Below are positions 20,935 through 30,929 of a DNA stretch of 64,000 bases, piece by piece. Under the pieces are notes generated by a model. That model saw only the letters and a list, made by a program, of their open reading frames with translations, searched no databases and was not told the DNA's origin. How positions within the stretch are numbered: the first letter of the stretch is position 1; the number at the start of each line of letters is the position of its first letter. The translations under genes were made by a program, and so were the position numbers. Source of the stretch: Agrypnia vestita (lineage: Eukaryota > Arthropoda > Insecta > Trichoptera > Phryganeidae); assembly GCA_016648135.1 (NCBI GenBank), contig JADDOH010009911.1, positions 28,216-92,215 of the forward strand, written 5' to 3'.

Positions 20935-21372
20935 CTGGTACCAACTCTGATGTGGAAGCTTGGAGCATGGACTGAGTGTAGTCGAAATGAGATCACCAAT
21001 GCGTATGTGTGGCAAATCCATTTATGATAAATTAAAGAATGTTTGAAACAAATTTGGAAAGAATGGCAACTTGATTATAGCATAATTAATAAATAAGAAT
21101 GTAATTTAAAAAAAGGATCGCTAAGGTGATTTGGACATTTTGAGCAAATGAATGAGAAGAGAATTATAAGAAAGGTATATGACGCAAACATGGACGGTGC
21201 TAGAAAGAGAGGGCGGCCACGTAAGACTTGGATTGATCAGGATAACCAGATACTGAATGATGTGCTGTTAGAAGACTCGACCATCTAGCTTACTTGAGAA
21301 GATGTACGAATGTGGATGAGGCGAAAGCTGCTGTCAGGACAGAAGAGTGTGGCACTCCATCCTCTCTTCCTG
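20935..21372 (+). mobile_element. Non-LTR reverse transcriptase C-terminal fragment (decayed)
   Basis: VVEMRSPMRMCGKSIYDKLK, LRWFGHFEQMNEKRIIRKVY, DANMDGARKRGRPRKTWIDQ, then RRCTNVDEAKAAVRTEECG. This is the conserved tail of an insect endonuclease-reverse transcriptase (RRMCG, RWFGH, RGRPRKTW and NVDEAK boxes). Frameshifts separate the blocks. Confidence 0.9.
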
Positions 21373-21439
21373 TCCCCGCGATTCAATCCAAATATTTTTA
21401 CCATAACAATACATTAAAATTTTTATTTAAGAAATTTAG

Positions 21440-22000
21440 GAATCTTCCCACTTTTATAAAATTTGTGACATTCTTTTAACCGAGTATAGAGCTCATTGCT
21501 GTAGCGTTTGCGCCGAAGTCCATTGTCTAGAATCAAAATTCCAAAACCACGCAAGATTTTTTTTCCAAACGTCCAGTGCTCGCTTGTTCCTCTTAGTCAA
21601 TACCGTGTAGTCTTTTGCTGGTATGATGAGAGCTTTGTACACTAATATTGAAATATTTTGATGTTTTTGGAGAGCAGTCTTTTGGGGGGTTTTAGTATTT
21701 TAGAGGCGAAAATAACAAAGATTCGCGCTCGCTATGCACTTCTAGATCTCTTCTATGGCGTTATCCTTATTTGTTATCAGAGATCCAAGGGAGGTGAATC
21801 TTGGTACCGTTTTGAAGATTTGGCCTCTACATGAGAGTATTGGAGTTTTTTGGATGCATCCAACGGCCATATATTTGGTCTTCTGCTGACTTACTTATCA
21901 GACGAATGTTTTTGACAGATTTATTTTGAGAGATTAAGGCCTCTGTGAGCACTATTGTATCATACTTCCATAGAACCTGGAAATAGGCCAGGAGTCTCAA
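21440..22000 (-). mobile_element. Non-LTR reverse transcriptase fragment, opposite strand (decayed)
   Basis: Read on the minus strand: SLKINLSK, a short KTKYMAVG block, FTSLGSLITNKDNAIEEI, CIASANRCYF, LLSKNIKIF, DNGLRRKRYSNELYTRLKE and CHKFYKSGKI. It is the same element type as 6905-7440. It meets the plus-strand fragment tail-to-tail near 21440. Confidence 0.8.
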
Positions 22001-22186
22001 AGATATTCGATGCCTGAGGATTGTATGGGATTTATTTTTAATTTATTAATTATTTTTTTTATATAATCATCTTACAAAATTGCATACGCAGTTTGTATGC
22101 AAGAAAATATCACATATTTTAAAGAATGCATCTTCAGCAGCGACATCTACTTATTTTATATTATGGGAACTACTAATTTACTAAGA

Positions 22187-22685
22187 CGGCTTTAGCATAG
22201 TCCCTCAAATACTTGAAAGAAAACAGATAAAAGAACATATGTGGGGTATAAAAGCAAACGCAGCAATATTAAAAAAAAAATTAATGCAATCATCGAGGAA
22301 TACTAATTTATAATGTAACGCATTCGAGATTTTATTGGAAGCATAGCCTATAAATTTATAGAAAACATGATTTTGGAAGGGATCGATACATAAAATCTAG
22401 AATTTAGTTCATTTTAGTTAGTAATCCTACTCGGTGACTGCATTTAAAACATTTTTTTAATTTTTTAGATATTGCTGCCTTTGCTTTTATACCACACATA
22501 TGTTCAACGTTAAAAAATGTGATATTAAAAAATGTAAAGTGATTGCTTAAGTCAGCTCAAACAGGTCATAAGCCTATAAATCTATAAAGCTTATAAAAAA
22601 GCCTATAAAGACTTCCATACATGTTTCCTAAATAAATAGTTTCGACTTCGCGAGCCTTTTATAATATAATTTATCTTAATAAGGA
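22187..22685. mobile_element. Family A, copy 4 (interrupted by family P)
   Basis: The inner block GCATAGTCCCTCAAATACTTG begins the segment. The right arm runs AAAGTGATTGCTTAAGTCAG, CAAACAGGTCATAAGCC, CATACATGTTTCC and TTATAATATAATTTATCTTA. Family P splits GAACATATGTTCAACG. Confidence 0.7.
22230..22513. mobile_element. Family P inverted-repeat element, copy 1 (complete)
   Basis: ATGTGGGGTATAAAAGCAAA at the left is mirrored by TTTGCTTTTATACCACACAT at the right, with GCAGCAATAT/ATATTGCTGC inside. ACATATGT appears on both sides as probable duplicated target. Interior blocks CTATAAATTTATAG and GGTGACTGCATT recur in copy 2 at 39985. Confidence 0.8.
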
Positions 22686-22794
22686 TTTATAATATTACAT
22701 ACAATGCCGCACTGCTCTTTCTCTTATATTATTTGATTATCATTGAGAATTCATATTATTAATTTAGTACCCGTAATGACCATCAATATAACAT

Positions 22795-23050
22795 CCCCCC
22801 GGTGACTACCACGACCCTACTATCAATTTCGCACTACTTTGGCATTATTACTGATATGAGCCAGAGGGGTCGCGCTGGCGCCGAGAGCACGCCGCGGGCA
22901 CCCCATAACACTAACGAATGCCCTCAAGGGATGATTATTACATGATGTACAATTGACCCAAGGTCCGGGGCCTTATGGGACCGATTACTTTTTCGTGGGA
23001 GCATTCTGATCGCGTTTAGTTATTTCGCACGTTCATTATAATGGAAAGTG
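22795..23050. promoter_or_regulatory. GC-rich island, candidate conserved regulatory element
   Basis: CCCCCCGGTGACTACCACG, CAGAGGGGTCGCGCTGGCGC, GGGATGATTATTACATGATG, CCCAAGGTCCGGGGCC and GACCGATTACTTTTTC. No repeat match and no coherent frame. Confidence 0.45.
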
Positions 23051-23514
23051 ACTAAATGGGATTACTCCTTTTATATATTTTAACATGCTTTTATTTATCT
23101 CTCTTTGTCTGTTGTTTGTTGTGGTGGAATCTTGTAATTGAGTTTTCACCAACTTCCCGACTAGCTAGAGCTCGGAGACTTTCAACATTTACATAAAGTG
23201 GATGACTATAGATATAAAATCATTTTCAACATGATTTGGTTCATTATTTTGATTACATTTAATAATCACACCACTCACATTAATCTAATAATCACTTCAC
23301 TTACGAGCAAGCGGAATGAGCTGCAGAAACAACTGAAAAACATTAAAATTACGTGTTTTATATTTCAATACTTCATGTTCAAACTTAATTTAATTTATGA
23401 TTGTTTACAAATAAAGTATACAAAAGTATGTCTTCAACTTTTTTTGATTCACTTGTTTTATTTAACTCAATCAAGATTGTTTACTATCCATATAATATCA
23501 GCATCCCAATTACT
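23051..23514. other. AT-rich spacer
   Basis: The open frame across this interval (142 codons from 23198) has low-complexity AT-driven composition and no recognisable domain. Confidence 0.4.
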
Positions 23515-23705
23515 AAAATGTTGTTGTCTATCCGTCCGTATGTCTGTCTGTCTGTCTGTCCCCGTAACTTCATGTAACATCCGTAACTTTGTTATATTAA
23601 AAAAATCTCAATTTTTAAAAAATTAAATAAATACATATTTTTCCTTGGGAACCGACATGTTTTTACTGTCATTTTTGATGAGTTACAGCTAGGAAATACA
23701 TATTT
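23515..23705 (-). repeat. Family J repeat, copy 2
   Basis: On the minus strand: CTAGCTGTAACTCATCAAAA, ATGACAGTAAAAACATGTCG, GTTCCCAAGG, and finally a (GACA)n stretch after GTTACGGGGACAGACAG. This joins the J head to the GTTACGGGGACAG tail of SINE I. Confidence 0.6.
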
Positions 23706-23938
23706 TAAAAAACAATTTGAGTGATAGCTATTTTTATATAAAAGAAATCTTCGAGATAAAAGAGAAGTCATTTGCATTATGTAAGTAATTTGAAGTATAT
23801 ACATAATGCAAAAATGCAAAAATAAAAATATACTTTTAATATTCAGTGATAGTTAGTGGACGTTGTCTTTATTGCCAGTAAAATAGCACCTCTTCCACTT
23901 CTGTGTATTTTACTGATTATAATGGAATCTCTTATATA

Positions 23939-24417
23939 GGGTGCAACAGAGTAAGTCCAATACTTTACAGGTGAAATTCTGCCTTGATTATGAGTCGAAA
24001 ATGTTCAAGCAACCATGACCATCAACAGTTATGGAGATAAACGTCATCAAAGTTTTCGTTTTTTTTTCCAATATCTCCGACACATATCTTACAAAACGTT
24101 GAACTATCATTACATTGTATGGAATATGAAAAATTCATTCGCTTCAATACAAGTCAAATAAAAAATAAAAACCTTTCAATTCCAATTGGAAAACATTCCA
24201 GTCGGAATTTTTGCAGAATTTTTATTATTTTATTTAACTATTTAACGAATGATTTTTTTGTAATTGATATAAGTAAAAATAACTCAGAAATATTGAAAAA
24301 AATGTAATCTTTGATATTGCATAACTCCATGACGATATATAATGTTCGCTTTAACATTTTCGAGTCATAATCAAGGCCACTTGTAAAGTATTGTGGACTA
24401 GCTCTGTTACACCCTTA
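23939..24417. mobile_element. Family B MITE, copy 5 (complete)
   Basis: The left end GGGTGCAACAGAG is mirrored by CTCTGTTACACCC. Sub-terminal AGTCCAATACTTTACAGG is mirrored by CTTGTAAAGTATTGTGGACT. Arms include CTTGATTATGAGTCGAAAAT and its reverse complement, with centre AATTCCAATTGGAAAACATT. Confidence 0.8.
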
Positions 24418-24424
24418 GGCCTTT

Positions 24425-25250
24425 TGTTGACAGCCGTGCAATGGTACTGCACTGTGGCATAGCGTGGTTGCCATGCAGCATTAAAAATGCCAACGAGGCG
24501 GGAAATCCGTAGGTCCTTCGATAGGATAATGGGAGCCTTCGCTCATAAAAAGATGTTGGGCAAGCAGTGGTCCTTCGTATTGAAGATCGACCTCTCGCTC
24601 TCTATCATTTCTTCGAAAACAAATAGAGCAGAACGATCAGCATTACGCAATAGAAATTGATATAATCGTAATATGGAAAAAAGTAGTTAACAGTCGCAAA
24701 TCGTCAAGTACCTACGTGAAAAACAAAGCTGTACAAATACAGAATTGAAACTAAACACATTTTCGTCTGATAAAGTTATCAGTATGGGTATGAAACAACA
24801 AGCACAAAAATGTACATTTGTTCTGCGCTTCTCAATATAATAAGAGGTCTTGAATGCGTCCCTTGTGTGATTAAATAACCAGTTTTATTGGAATTCTCAT
24901 CTTTATGGAGATACCCTTAGGGGTCGCATTATCTCCAAATGGCGTAGTAAAGATTGTCCCCATGTTATATAATAATTATTTTTGAACAAATTAAAACTTT
25001 TACTATCACTTTACGATATCCCTTCAAAACTTGGACGAAATTTCCGAAGAAAGAAGTGAAAAGTGAAAAGTGAAAAGAAGTATCAGGTCATTTCTCATTC
25101 TCATTTTCATTGGTTTTCGTAATCGTAACAATCATTCTATTGCTTAATATTGTTCACTTCGTCAATTTGGATATTGTCACTTGATGGTAGAAGCAGAAAG
25201 AATTGAACGTAATCGAAGATTTTACACCACTCTACACCTTTTAAGATAAA
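24425..25250. other. Non-coding spacer with a mildly GC-rich patch
   Basis: The patch at 24425-24640 (GTGCAATGGTACTGCACTG, GCCAACGAGGCGGGAAATCC) could be a weak conserved element. A small GTGAAAA triplicate sits at about 25055-25080. No genes seen. Confidence 0.35.
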
Positions 25251-25254
25251 CTTG

Positions 25255-25645
25255 CTGTAACCCATTAAAAATGACGGTACTTTTACATGTCGGCTCCTAA
25301 AGAATAAGTATTTATTTATTTATATAAAAAGGAAAAGAAAAAAGAAAGAAAAAAAAATGCTACAAAGAGAAAAAAGGAAAAGAAAAAATATAAATAAAAT
25401 GAATAAAAAGAAGTTACCGACGTTAGGCCTCGGGTACGATACGAGCGGCAAGCGGCAGAGCGTCAGAGCATCAAGGCGCCCGAGTAGTGAAGGAAGCCGG
25501 CCACGATATGACTAACTTCAGTACTGTGCCGTCAATGTGACCCTAACTACTCGGGCGTATTGACGCTCTGACGCTCTGCCGCTTGCCGCTCGTATCGTAC
25601 CCGAGGCCTATTGGGATCGGAAATTAATTACAATTAAATAATTAC
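25255..25645 (+). repeat. Family J repeat, copy 3, interrupted by MITE R
   Basis: CTGTAACCCATTAAAAATGA, GGTACTTTTACATGTCGGC, an A/G-rich stretch, GAAGTTACCGACGT, then after MITE R the continuation ATTGGGATCGG. Copy 1 reads ATTATTGGGATT at this place. Confidence 0.6.
25426..25608. mobile_element. MITE R: complete inverted-repeat element, TA target duplication
   Basis: The left end GGCCTCGGGTACGATACGAG is mirrored exactly by CTCGTATCGTACCCGAGGCC at the right. Inner blocks CGGCAAGCGGCAGAGCGTCA and GCGCCCGAGTAGT are mirrored too. TA flanks both sides (25424-25425, 25609-25610). Very low divergence between arms suggests a young insertion. It is far more GC-rich than its surroundings. Confidence 0.85.
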
Positions 25646-25845
25646 AATCTGGAATTGCCCAATAGATTCTGAAACGTGCGTCCACTTAATTTAAAGTCTT
25701 ACGACATTTAAATAACTAAGCTTACTTCCACGCCTTTTCCTCGCGAGGGTATTGGGGATTGAGCACCATACCTGCAACACACAACTCTCATCTAATCCAC
25801 ATTTACACATCGTCGCATGATGAGACTTCTAACATGTCCATCTTT

Positions 25846-26979
25846 TATTTATTTATTTATTTTGTTTTGGGGAAAATTAACAGCAAAACAATCTTAAAAA
25901 TATGAAATAATGGTTTTTACAATTATGCCATTTACAAATTTTCCACTGAATTTAAAAATTTACTTTAACTTACTATAATAGCGAGTGGAGAGGGTGGAGG
26001 GGAATGTGGGACGGGAGTAGGAGGGAAGATATAATGTAAAAATTAGTTTGGGTGCGGTAGTGTAGATATTGTTTGTTTTATGTTTCTTATTGTTGAGTTG
26101 AAAATGTCAATGTGGTGATAGTTTGTGTTAAATGAATTTGTGGATCTGTACATAAAGGAGTTTTGTTTTGAGTTGGTCTTACAAAAGGGGAGATGAAAAG
26201 TAGGTGAATGTCTGTTATTGCGAGTTGGGATGTGGTAAGATATTCGTTGAAGAAGTTCCGGACTATCAACTAGATTGTGTGTTATTTTGAATAGCATCAC
26301 CGCGTCAGCTATGTTTCTTCGACGAGTTAGGGTCTGCATGTTAAAAAACTTCGCAGAGTCTTCATTGCTTATATGAGATCTAAATGAACGGAGGTCTAGG
26401 TATCTTAGGAATCTGTTTTGGACGCTTTCAATTCTATTTTCGTGTACTGCATAACCTGGATTCCACACCTGAGATGCATATTCTAAAATACTACGAACGT
26501 ATGAGAAATAAAGTGTCTTGAGGGTACTGATATTTTTGAAATGTTTACATGTGCGTATGACAAAACCAAGCATAGATGATGCGTTGGTGACTATGTAATC
26601 GATATGTTTGTTAAAATTTAATTTACTGTCAAGTATCACCCCAAGGTCTTTGCTTTCGGATTTGGTAGATAATGTTATATTATTAATTGAATATTCATTA
26701 GAGAATACCTTTTTATTTCTTGTAAAGCGTACAACGAAGCATTTAGAAACATTTATTTCCAGGCTGTGGGCATTGCAATACGTGTTCAGACAATGTAGGT
26801 CATCTTGCAGCCTTCGACAATCTTCTAGTGAATTTATGGGAGAAAAAAATTTCATATCATCTGCATATAGAATAGTTTTTGAGTTTAGAAAGCAGTCACC
26901 TATATCATCTTCCAGTATCCGATTAACTCGGTCATGCCAAGTTTCTATTTCTGGCGTCAACACTTGCGCGGTACATCTT
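25846..26979 (-). mobile_element. 5'-truncated jockey-like non-LTR retrotransposon
   Basis: The fragment holds the C-terminal half of a reverse transcriptase (next entry), ~180 bases of 3' untranslated sequence and a short (TAAA)n tail at 25846-25860, read on the minus strand. An in-frame stop about 20 bases before the open frame and the missing upstream RT motifs mark the truncation. Confidence 0.8.
26043..26963 (-). CDS. Reverse transcriptase C-terminal half, jockey-like (partial)
   Basis: An uninterrupted frame of 306 codons, the longest in the window. The catalytic box YADDMKFF lies at residues 33-40. It is followed by SLEINVSKCFVVRF (67-80), SKDLGVILDSKLNF (104-117), the thumb-like FSYVRSILEYASQVWNP (153-169) and FKITHNLVDSPELL. 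The segments before YADD (the fingers and the PQGS box) are missing, so no active enzyme can be made. There is no true ATG at the start; the frame simply opens after a stop. Being intact over 900 bases it is one of the younger retroelement copies here. Confidence 0.85.
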   Translation of the reverse strand: MLTPEIETWHDRVNRILEDDIGDCFLNSKTILYADDMKFFSPINSLEDCRRLQDDLHCLNTYCNAHSLEINVSKCFVVRFTRNKKVFSNEYSINNITLSTKSESKDLGVILDSKLNFNKHIDYIVTNASSMLGFVIRTCKHFKNISTLKTLYFSYVRSILEYASQVWNPGYAVHENRIESVQNRFLRYLDLRSFRSHISNEDSAKFFNMQTLTRRRNIADAVMLFKITHNLVDSPELLQRISYHIPTRNNRHSPTFHLPFCKTNSKQNSFMYRSTNSFNTNYHHIDIFNSTIRNIKQTISTLPHPN

Positions 26980-27089
26980 TCTTACCACTCACTCCATATT
27001 CATTCATTCAACATGACCAAATAAGAGAGTAAATATAAAATAGAGAGAAAAGTCCCGAATATTGCAAAAATTACATTTTAAGTTTGCTT

Positions 27090-27300
27090 GAACCAGTTTC
27101 GAATAATACCGCTCTGACGTAGTAAGATCACTGTAAGAATTCGGCACTGGAACAACTAATCTGCGCATAAATACATTCAATGAGGGCGTGACCTAATGCA
27201 ATAAACGATCAATTAGCTTCAGTTATCGCCCGAAGTTTGCCGACTCGTCCTCAGTTAGCTGCGCGTGGCCGAAATCTCAGCCGCATTCTAAGGCTGGTAC
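27090..27300. promoter_or_regulatory. GC-richer island, candidate regulatory element
   Basis: GAGGGCGTGACCTAATGC, ATAAACGATCAATTAGC, TATCGCCCGAAGTTTGCC and GCTGCGCGTGGCCGAAATC. Cad/Abd-B-like ATAAA and homeodomain-like ATTA cores sit together. No repeat match. Confidence 0.35.
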
Positions 27301-27796
27301 TACATCGCTATTGAAAAGAAGAAAAAATGTAGCGAGCAATTGGAATAGTCAAACACAGAACAAATTTTGCATGACACGTTTGACATCTGATGAAATGATA
27401 ACATCGATTAGGTAGCTTGTATAATTTTTGTGTCGTAGTATTCGTGGAAATTCAAATATTTACCTTAGGTATGTTGTACTCATAAAGCCAATCAAAATGT
27501 TGGCGAATAAAGCGCACCTGCGGTTAAAACCACCTAAGTCAACAAATAATAATTAATAATTAATGTTGTCTTAATCTAGTTATGGGCAATCAATCTCTCA
27601 TACACATCTGTTTAATAGTATGTTAATGATTCATTGTAAAAAACTGTAAACCGCTTAATTTAACGTCTCGCAATGTACATATTTGGTATCGATGGACGAT
27701 AGGCAAAAAAGTTTGAAATGTTTGATAATTACAAATTATTTGATCATTAAATGGATAGAAAACCTAAAAAATGTTATCTCTACTCGAGTTTCATTA
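27301..27796. other. AT-rich spacer
   Basis: No features recognised. Confidence 0.45.
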
Positions 27797-27798
27797 TA

Positions 27799-28300
27799 CA
27801 GGGTTATTTGGAAAACATTAATAACCTCGCAGGAATATATTCCTGCCTTGATTACGAGTCGAAAATATTCAAGCAGTCATGACTAGTTAACTAATTAAGG
27901 AGGTATCCAACATCAAAGATTGCATTTTTTTCAATATTTCTGACTTATTTTTAGCAAAACATTTGACTATCATTGCAGTAGCTTATATTTTATGTGATAA
28001 ATTCATTCCCTTGAATACAAGTTAATTAAAATGATAAAAACCTTTTTTCAGGGTTTTTATTATTTTACTTAATTTTTATTGAAACGAATGAATTTTTCGT
28101 GAACGATATAAGTTACTGTAATGATTCTTCAACGTTTTGTAAAAAATAAGTTAGAAATATTGAAAAAAAAAATGCAAACTTCGATATTGCATAACTCCTT
28201 AACTATTGATATTAGGTCATAGTTGCTTGAACGTTTTCGACTCATAATCAAGGCAGGTATCCACCTGTAAGATATTGTGGACTAGCTTTGCTACACCTTG
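27799..28300. mobile_element. Family B MITE, copy 6, with two different ends
   Basis: The left end is CAGGGTTATTTGGAAAAC, the type of copy 4. The right end is GTGGACTAGCTTTGCTACAC, the type of copy 5. TA flanks both sides. Arms are otherwise mirrored. This is a chimera between sub-types, or evidence that ends are exchanged. Confidence 0.75.
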
Positions 28301-28309
28301 TACATACAA

Positions 28310-28500
28310 CATTAAAAAATTTCATAACGAGTGGATGTTCTTACGGTGGAATTGGTGAAAGTTGCATTGTAAAATGGTCACTTAAGCCAGCTCATACAGG
28401 TCATTAGCCCTGGGACTACCCTATAACGACTTCCATACGTGTTTCCCATATACATAGCTTTGCCTCTGGGAGACTTTTATAATTTATCTTAATTTATAAG
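28310..28500 (-). mobile_element. Family A, copy 5 (one arm), next to B copy 6
   Basis: GGTGGAATTGGTGAAAGTTG, AAAATGGTCACTTAAGCC, CTCATACAGGTCATTAGCCC, CATACGTGTTTCCCATATAC and CTTTTATAATTTATCTTAAT. Only one arm is present, starting a few bases after B ends. Confidence 0.7.
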
Positions 28501-28504
28501 TTAT

Positions 28505-29105
28505 TTTCATTTTGTAAGACTTGTAAGTTACTCAGCCAATGAATTTTTAAATATTTCATATGAAGACTCCTCGGGAAAAACAATGAATGTCAAGAAATGT
28601 TTATTTAGAGAAAAACAGTTTTTTATAGATTCAAAGTCCATATTTCTTTCACTAATGCTCTTTTTATATAAATATTGAATCAACTTATTACTATAGAAAC
28701 ATATTCTATGTATGTACGTATATTAAATGTATGTACTGTCAAATTGACAACGACGTTTTTTGACGTTCGGTAGGCGGTTATTCCTGTTTCTTGCGGTGGA
28801 TAAACAGATATAAATTTAACTATTACAGCGGACCACGACGGTTTTACCCGATTCTGATTTTTCGTATAAAATAATACCCCAAAAAGTCAACAGATGGGGC
28901 ATTAAAAGGTCAGTTTCACAATAAATGTGACATTCATTGTTTTTCCCGAGGAGTCTTCATATAAGTTATTTTTATAGTGGTGCAGAAGAAAACTCATAAA
29001 TATTGAAAGAAAATGCAAACTTTGAATCAAATGCATTTTTTTTTCGCAAACTTATCTCCAAAACTCGATACTAGGAAATTGGTTTTTAGTTTTGAGAACA
29101 TTTTT
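28505..29105. mobile_element. Family B fragment, copy 7, split by element Q
   Basis: Left remnant at 28505-28555 (AAGTTACTCAGCCAATGAAT). Right remnant after 28969: AACTCATAAATATTGAAAG, ATGCAAACTTTGAATC, CTTATCTCCAAAACTCG and GAGAACATTTTTGACTC. Element Q sits between them. Confidence 0.5.
28558..28967. mobile_element. Element Q: inverted-repeat transposon of ~410 bases
   Basis: CTTCATATGAAGACTCCTCG plus GGAAAAACAATGAATGTCA at the left. The right end at 28930-28967 is the reverse complement with one change (CTTATATGAAGACTCC...). The interior has no frame of note. No other copy was seen in the window. Confidence 0.7.
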
Positions 29106-29112
29106 GACTCTT

Positions 29113-29640
29113 TTTAGTCCTTTATATTAACTCGTGGCGTCTGCTTGCTTGCCGTCAACAAAAACTTTGGATCGATTTTTGACCCTTTTCCCGTTGTCCA
29201 ATCGAGCTGAAACTTGGCAAGTAGACTCGTGGCGACGATCAAAAGATTTATCAAATTTTCGTTAAAAAAAATAAATTATTATAGTATAATTTCGAATTTT
29301 TTAAAATTTTATTGTTTTTTTTCAAATTGGAAACATTAGAAAAGTTTGATTACGGCGGCCCGATAACGTCGCGAAATATTTTCTAAATTTGAATTACTAA
29401 TAAGTACTTCACTACGAATGTCGAAAATTTAAATTGACTGACAAATGTTTTTACAATTTAATTTTAAAATCAGTGTCTAATCAAAGCTCAAAACATCTGA
29501 CATTTTAGAAATATATTAAATTACTGTAAGTTTAGTGTTATGTTATATGTTTTAATTCGTCTTTAATTGTTGTTAAATTTTACAAACAAAGGGAGTATAA
29601 TAAAAACTTGGTTTTTATTGGTTACTTTTTTATATCATTT
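29113..29640 (+). mobile_element. Family D Helentron-like element, copy 1
   Basis: It starts CTTTATATTAACTCGTGGCG, continues GATCGATTTTTGACCC, GAGCTGAAACTTGGCAAG, GGCGGCCCGATAACGTCGCG and CAAAACATCTGACATTTTAG, and ends AAAGGGAGTATAATAAAAAC. Near the 3' end is the hairpin ATAAAAACTTGGTTTTTAT (29600-29618) followed by T-rich sequence. The sub-terminal ACTCCCTTT/AAAGGGAGT pair and 3' hairpin recall Helentron-associated (DINE/HINE) elements. No Rep/helicase is encoded. Confidence 0.65.
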
Positions 29641-29799
29641 GTTTATAAAATTTAGGCACTAAGTGGGTATCACAGACGTAATCGCACCCAACATTCAGAG
29701 CGCTAAAAATGATTCTCACTCACATCGCTCACTCGACGGGGTTGCCATTATTAAAATTAACTAGTGAAAATCGGTTATTTTTCCCAGAGAATTGTAACA

Positions 29800-29940
29800 A
29801 ATATCCGCCATGGGGTTAGTCGTGCCACGCGCCCCCCCCCAGGGTGGTTCACCCCCTGGCGCCCATTAAACTCGCAACCCCAGTCGAGTCATTATCGCGC
29901 GATGGTTCGCATTTGTTTGGATAATTAACGTCTTGTATTT
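29800..29940. promoter_or_regulatory. GC-rich island with CTCF-like site
   Basis: CCATGGGGTTAGTCGTGCC, a run of C, GGGTGGTTCACCCCCTGGCG, CCCATTAAACTCGCAACCCC and ATTATCGCGCGATGG. CACCCCCTGGCGCCCA at 29850-29865 resembles the animal CTCF core, with a few mismatches. Confidence 0.4.
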
Positions 29941-30704
29941 TGTAAAGTTATGAATGTTTAACGGAATATTAAGTACAGTATATACCCGTACATTTTTATA
30001 TTGCGAAAGAGTGTTTTCAAACATTTCAGAATGGCTCGTCTAGACGCGTATTTTTTAAATTATTAATATCAGTTAAATTAGCATTATAATTATTCCCACG
30101 CAGAATATTAATGTTACAAGAATGTCCATTCGATGAAGATACAGTGGTGTCGAAACCGGTAGACGTTTAAAACAATCAACTAGTTTTATAAAATATGTCA
30201 GCTTTTGTAAATAATCGTTAGAATCACCATTTAAGATAGTTTAATATTAAATACGATTTTACAATTTAATTTAAGCATTTAGAATCCAGCCCAATTTATT
30301 CATAAAATCCAATTTCCATATAACGATCGTTAATGTTTCATTTATAATATAAAAAGTAATATACTAGCTTTATATTTTAGTAATATGACAAAAATGAAAC
30401 ACTTTTTATTTTGAATTTTAGCTTTACATTAATTAGTTATTAGTTACACATTGTCACAATATAAACGTATGTTGCAAAATATTTGCAATTTAAAATGTAA
30501 ACGTACTATTTATTAGATTGTACCATAGATTAGATTATATTTATGTTTAGATTATTTTATAGATTTAGATGTATTATAGTATTATAGATTGTATAATATT
30601 ATAGGATATGTCAATGTAAATATGTAAGTTATTAAGGATAGTTTATTTGTAATAGATTTTAAAATGTTAGGTGTAAAATATTAGTTAATATACAGGAAGG
30701 GGCG
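29941..30704. other. AT-rich spacer with a T-like hairpin remnant
   Basis: At 30120-30170 the segment CGATGAAGATACAGTGGTGT then CGAAACCGGTAGACG repeats the T-family order. The rest is AT-rich, with GATTATATTTATG/TAGATTATTTTA-type low complexity at 30520-30620. Confidence 0.4.
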
Positions 30705-30705
30705 T

Positions 30706-30921
30706 GCAATAAGAACAAGAAACATGACCTATATTTAAACATATATTTTGAAAAAATATTGAAATTAAATATTTATCTGCCAGAATATTATGAAATATTA
30801 AAATCTGAATAATATGTTAATTATTGTGATAGGAATATTACGACATATATTTCTTATTTGAGTTTCTTTTCAAAATATATGCTTAGGAAAAAGTCATGCT
30901 TCTTGTTGTCACTGCACGCCC
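30706..30921. mobile_element. Element N: inverted-repeat element with CAGGGGCGTGCA-type ends
   Basis: Left CAGGAAGGGGCGTGCAATAA and GAACAAGAAACATGAC; right GTCATGCTTCTTGTTGTC and ACTGCACGCCCCTG. Next inward, CATATATTTTGAAAA is mirrored by TTTTCAAAATATATG. CAG-starting ends are typical of hAT elements; no 8-base target duplication was confirmed. A right-end-like scrap, GCTTGCCCCTGAATGCAG, lies at about 34980. Confidence 0.65.
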
Positions 30922-30929
30922 CTGTATGC

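Noticed and set aside
23198..23626. 142-codon open frame on the plus strand
   Set aside because: AT-driven composition (I/F/L/N-rich), crosses into Family J with its (GACA)n tail, no domain.
26608..27024. 138-codon plus-strand frame opposite the jockey-like reverse transcriptase
   Set aside because: Antisense shadow of the genuine minus-strand reverse transcriptase frame.
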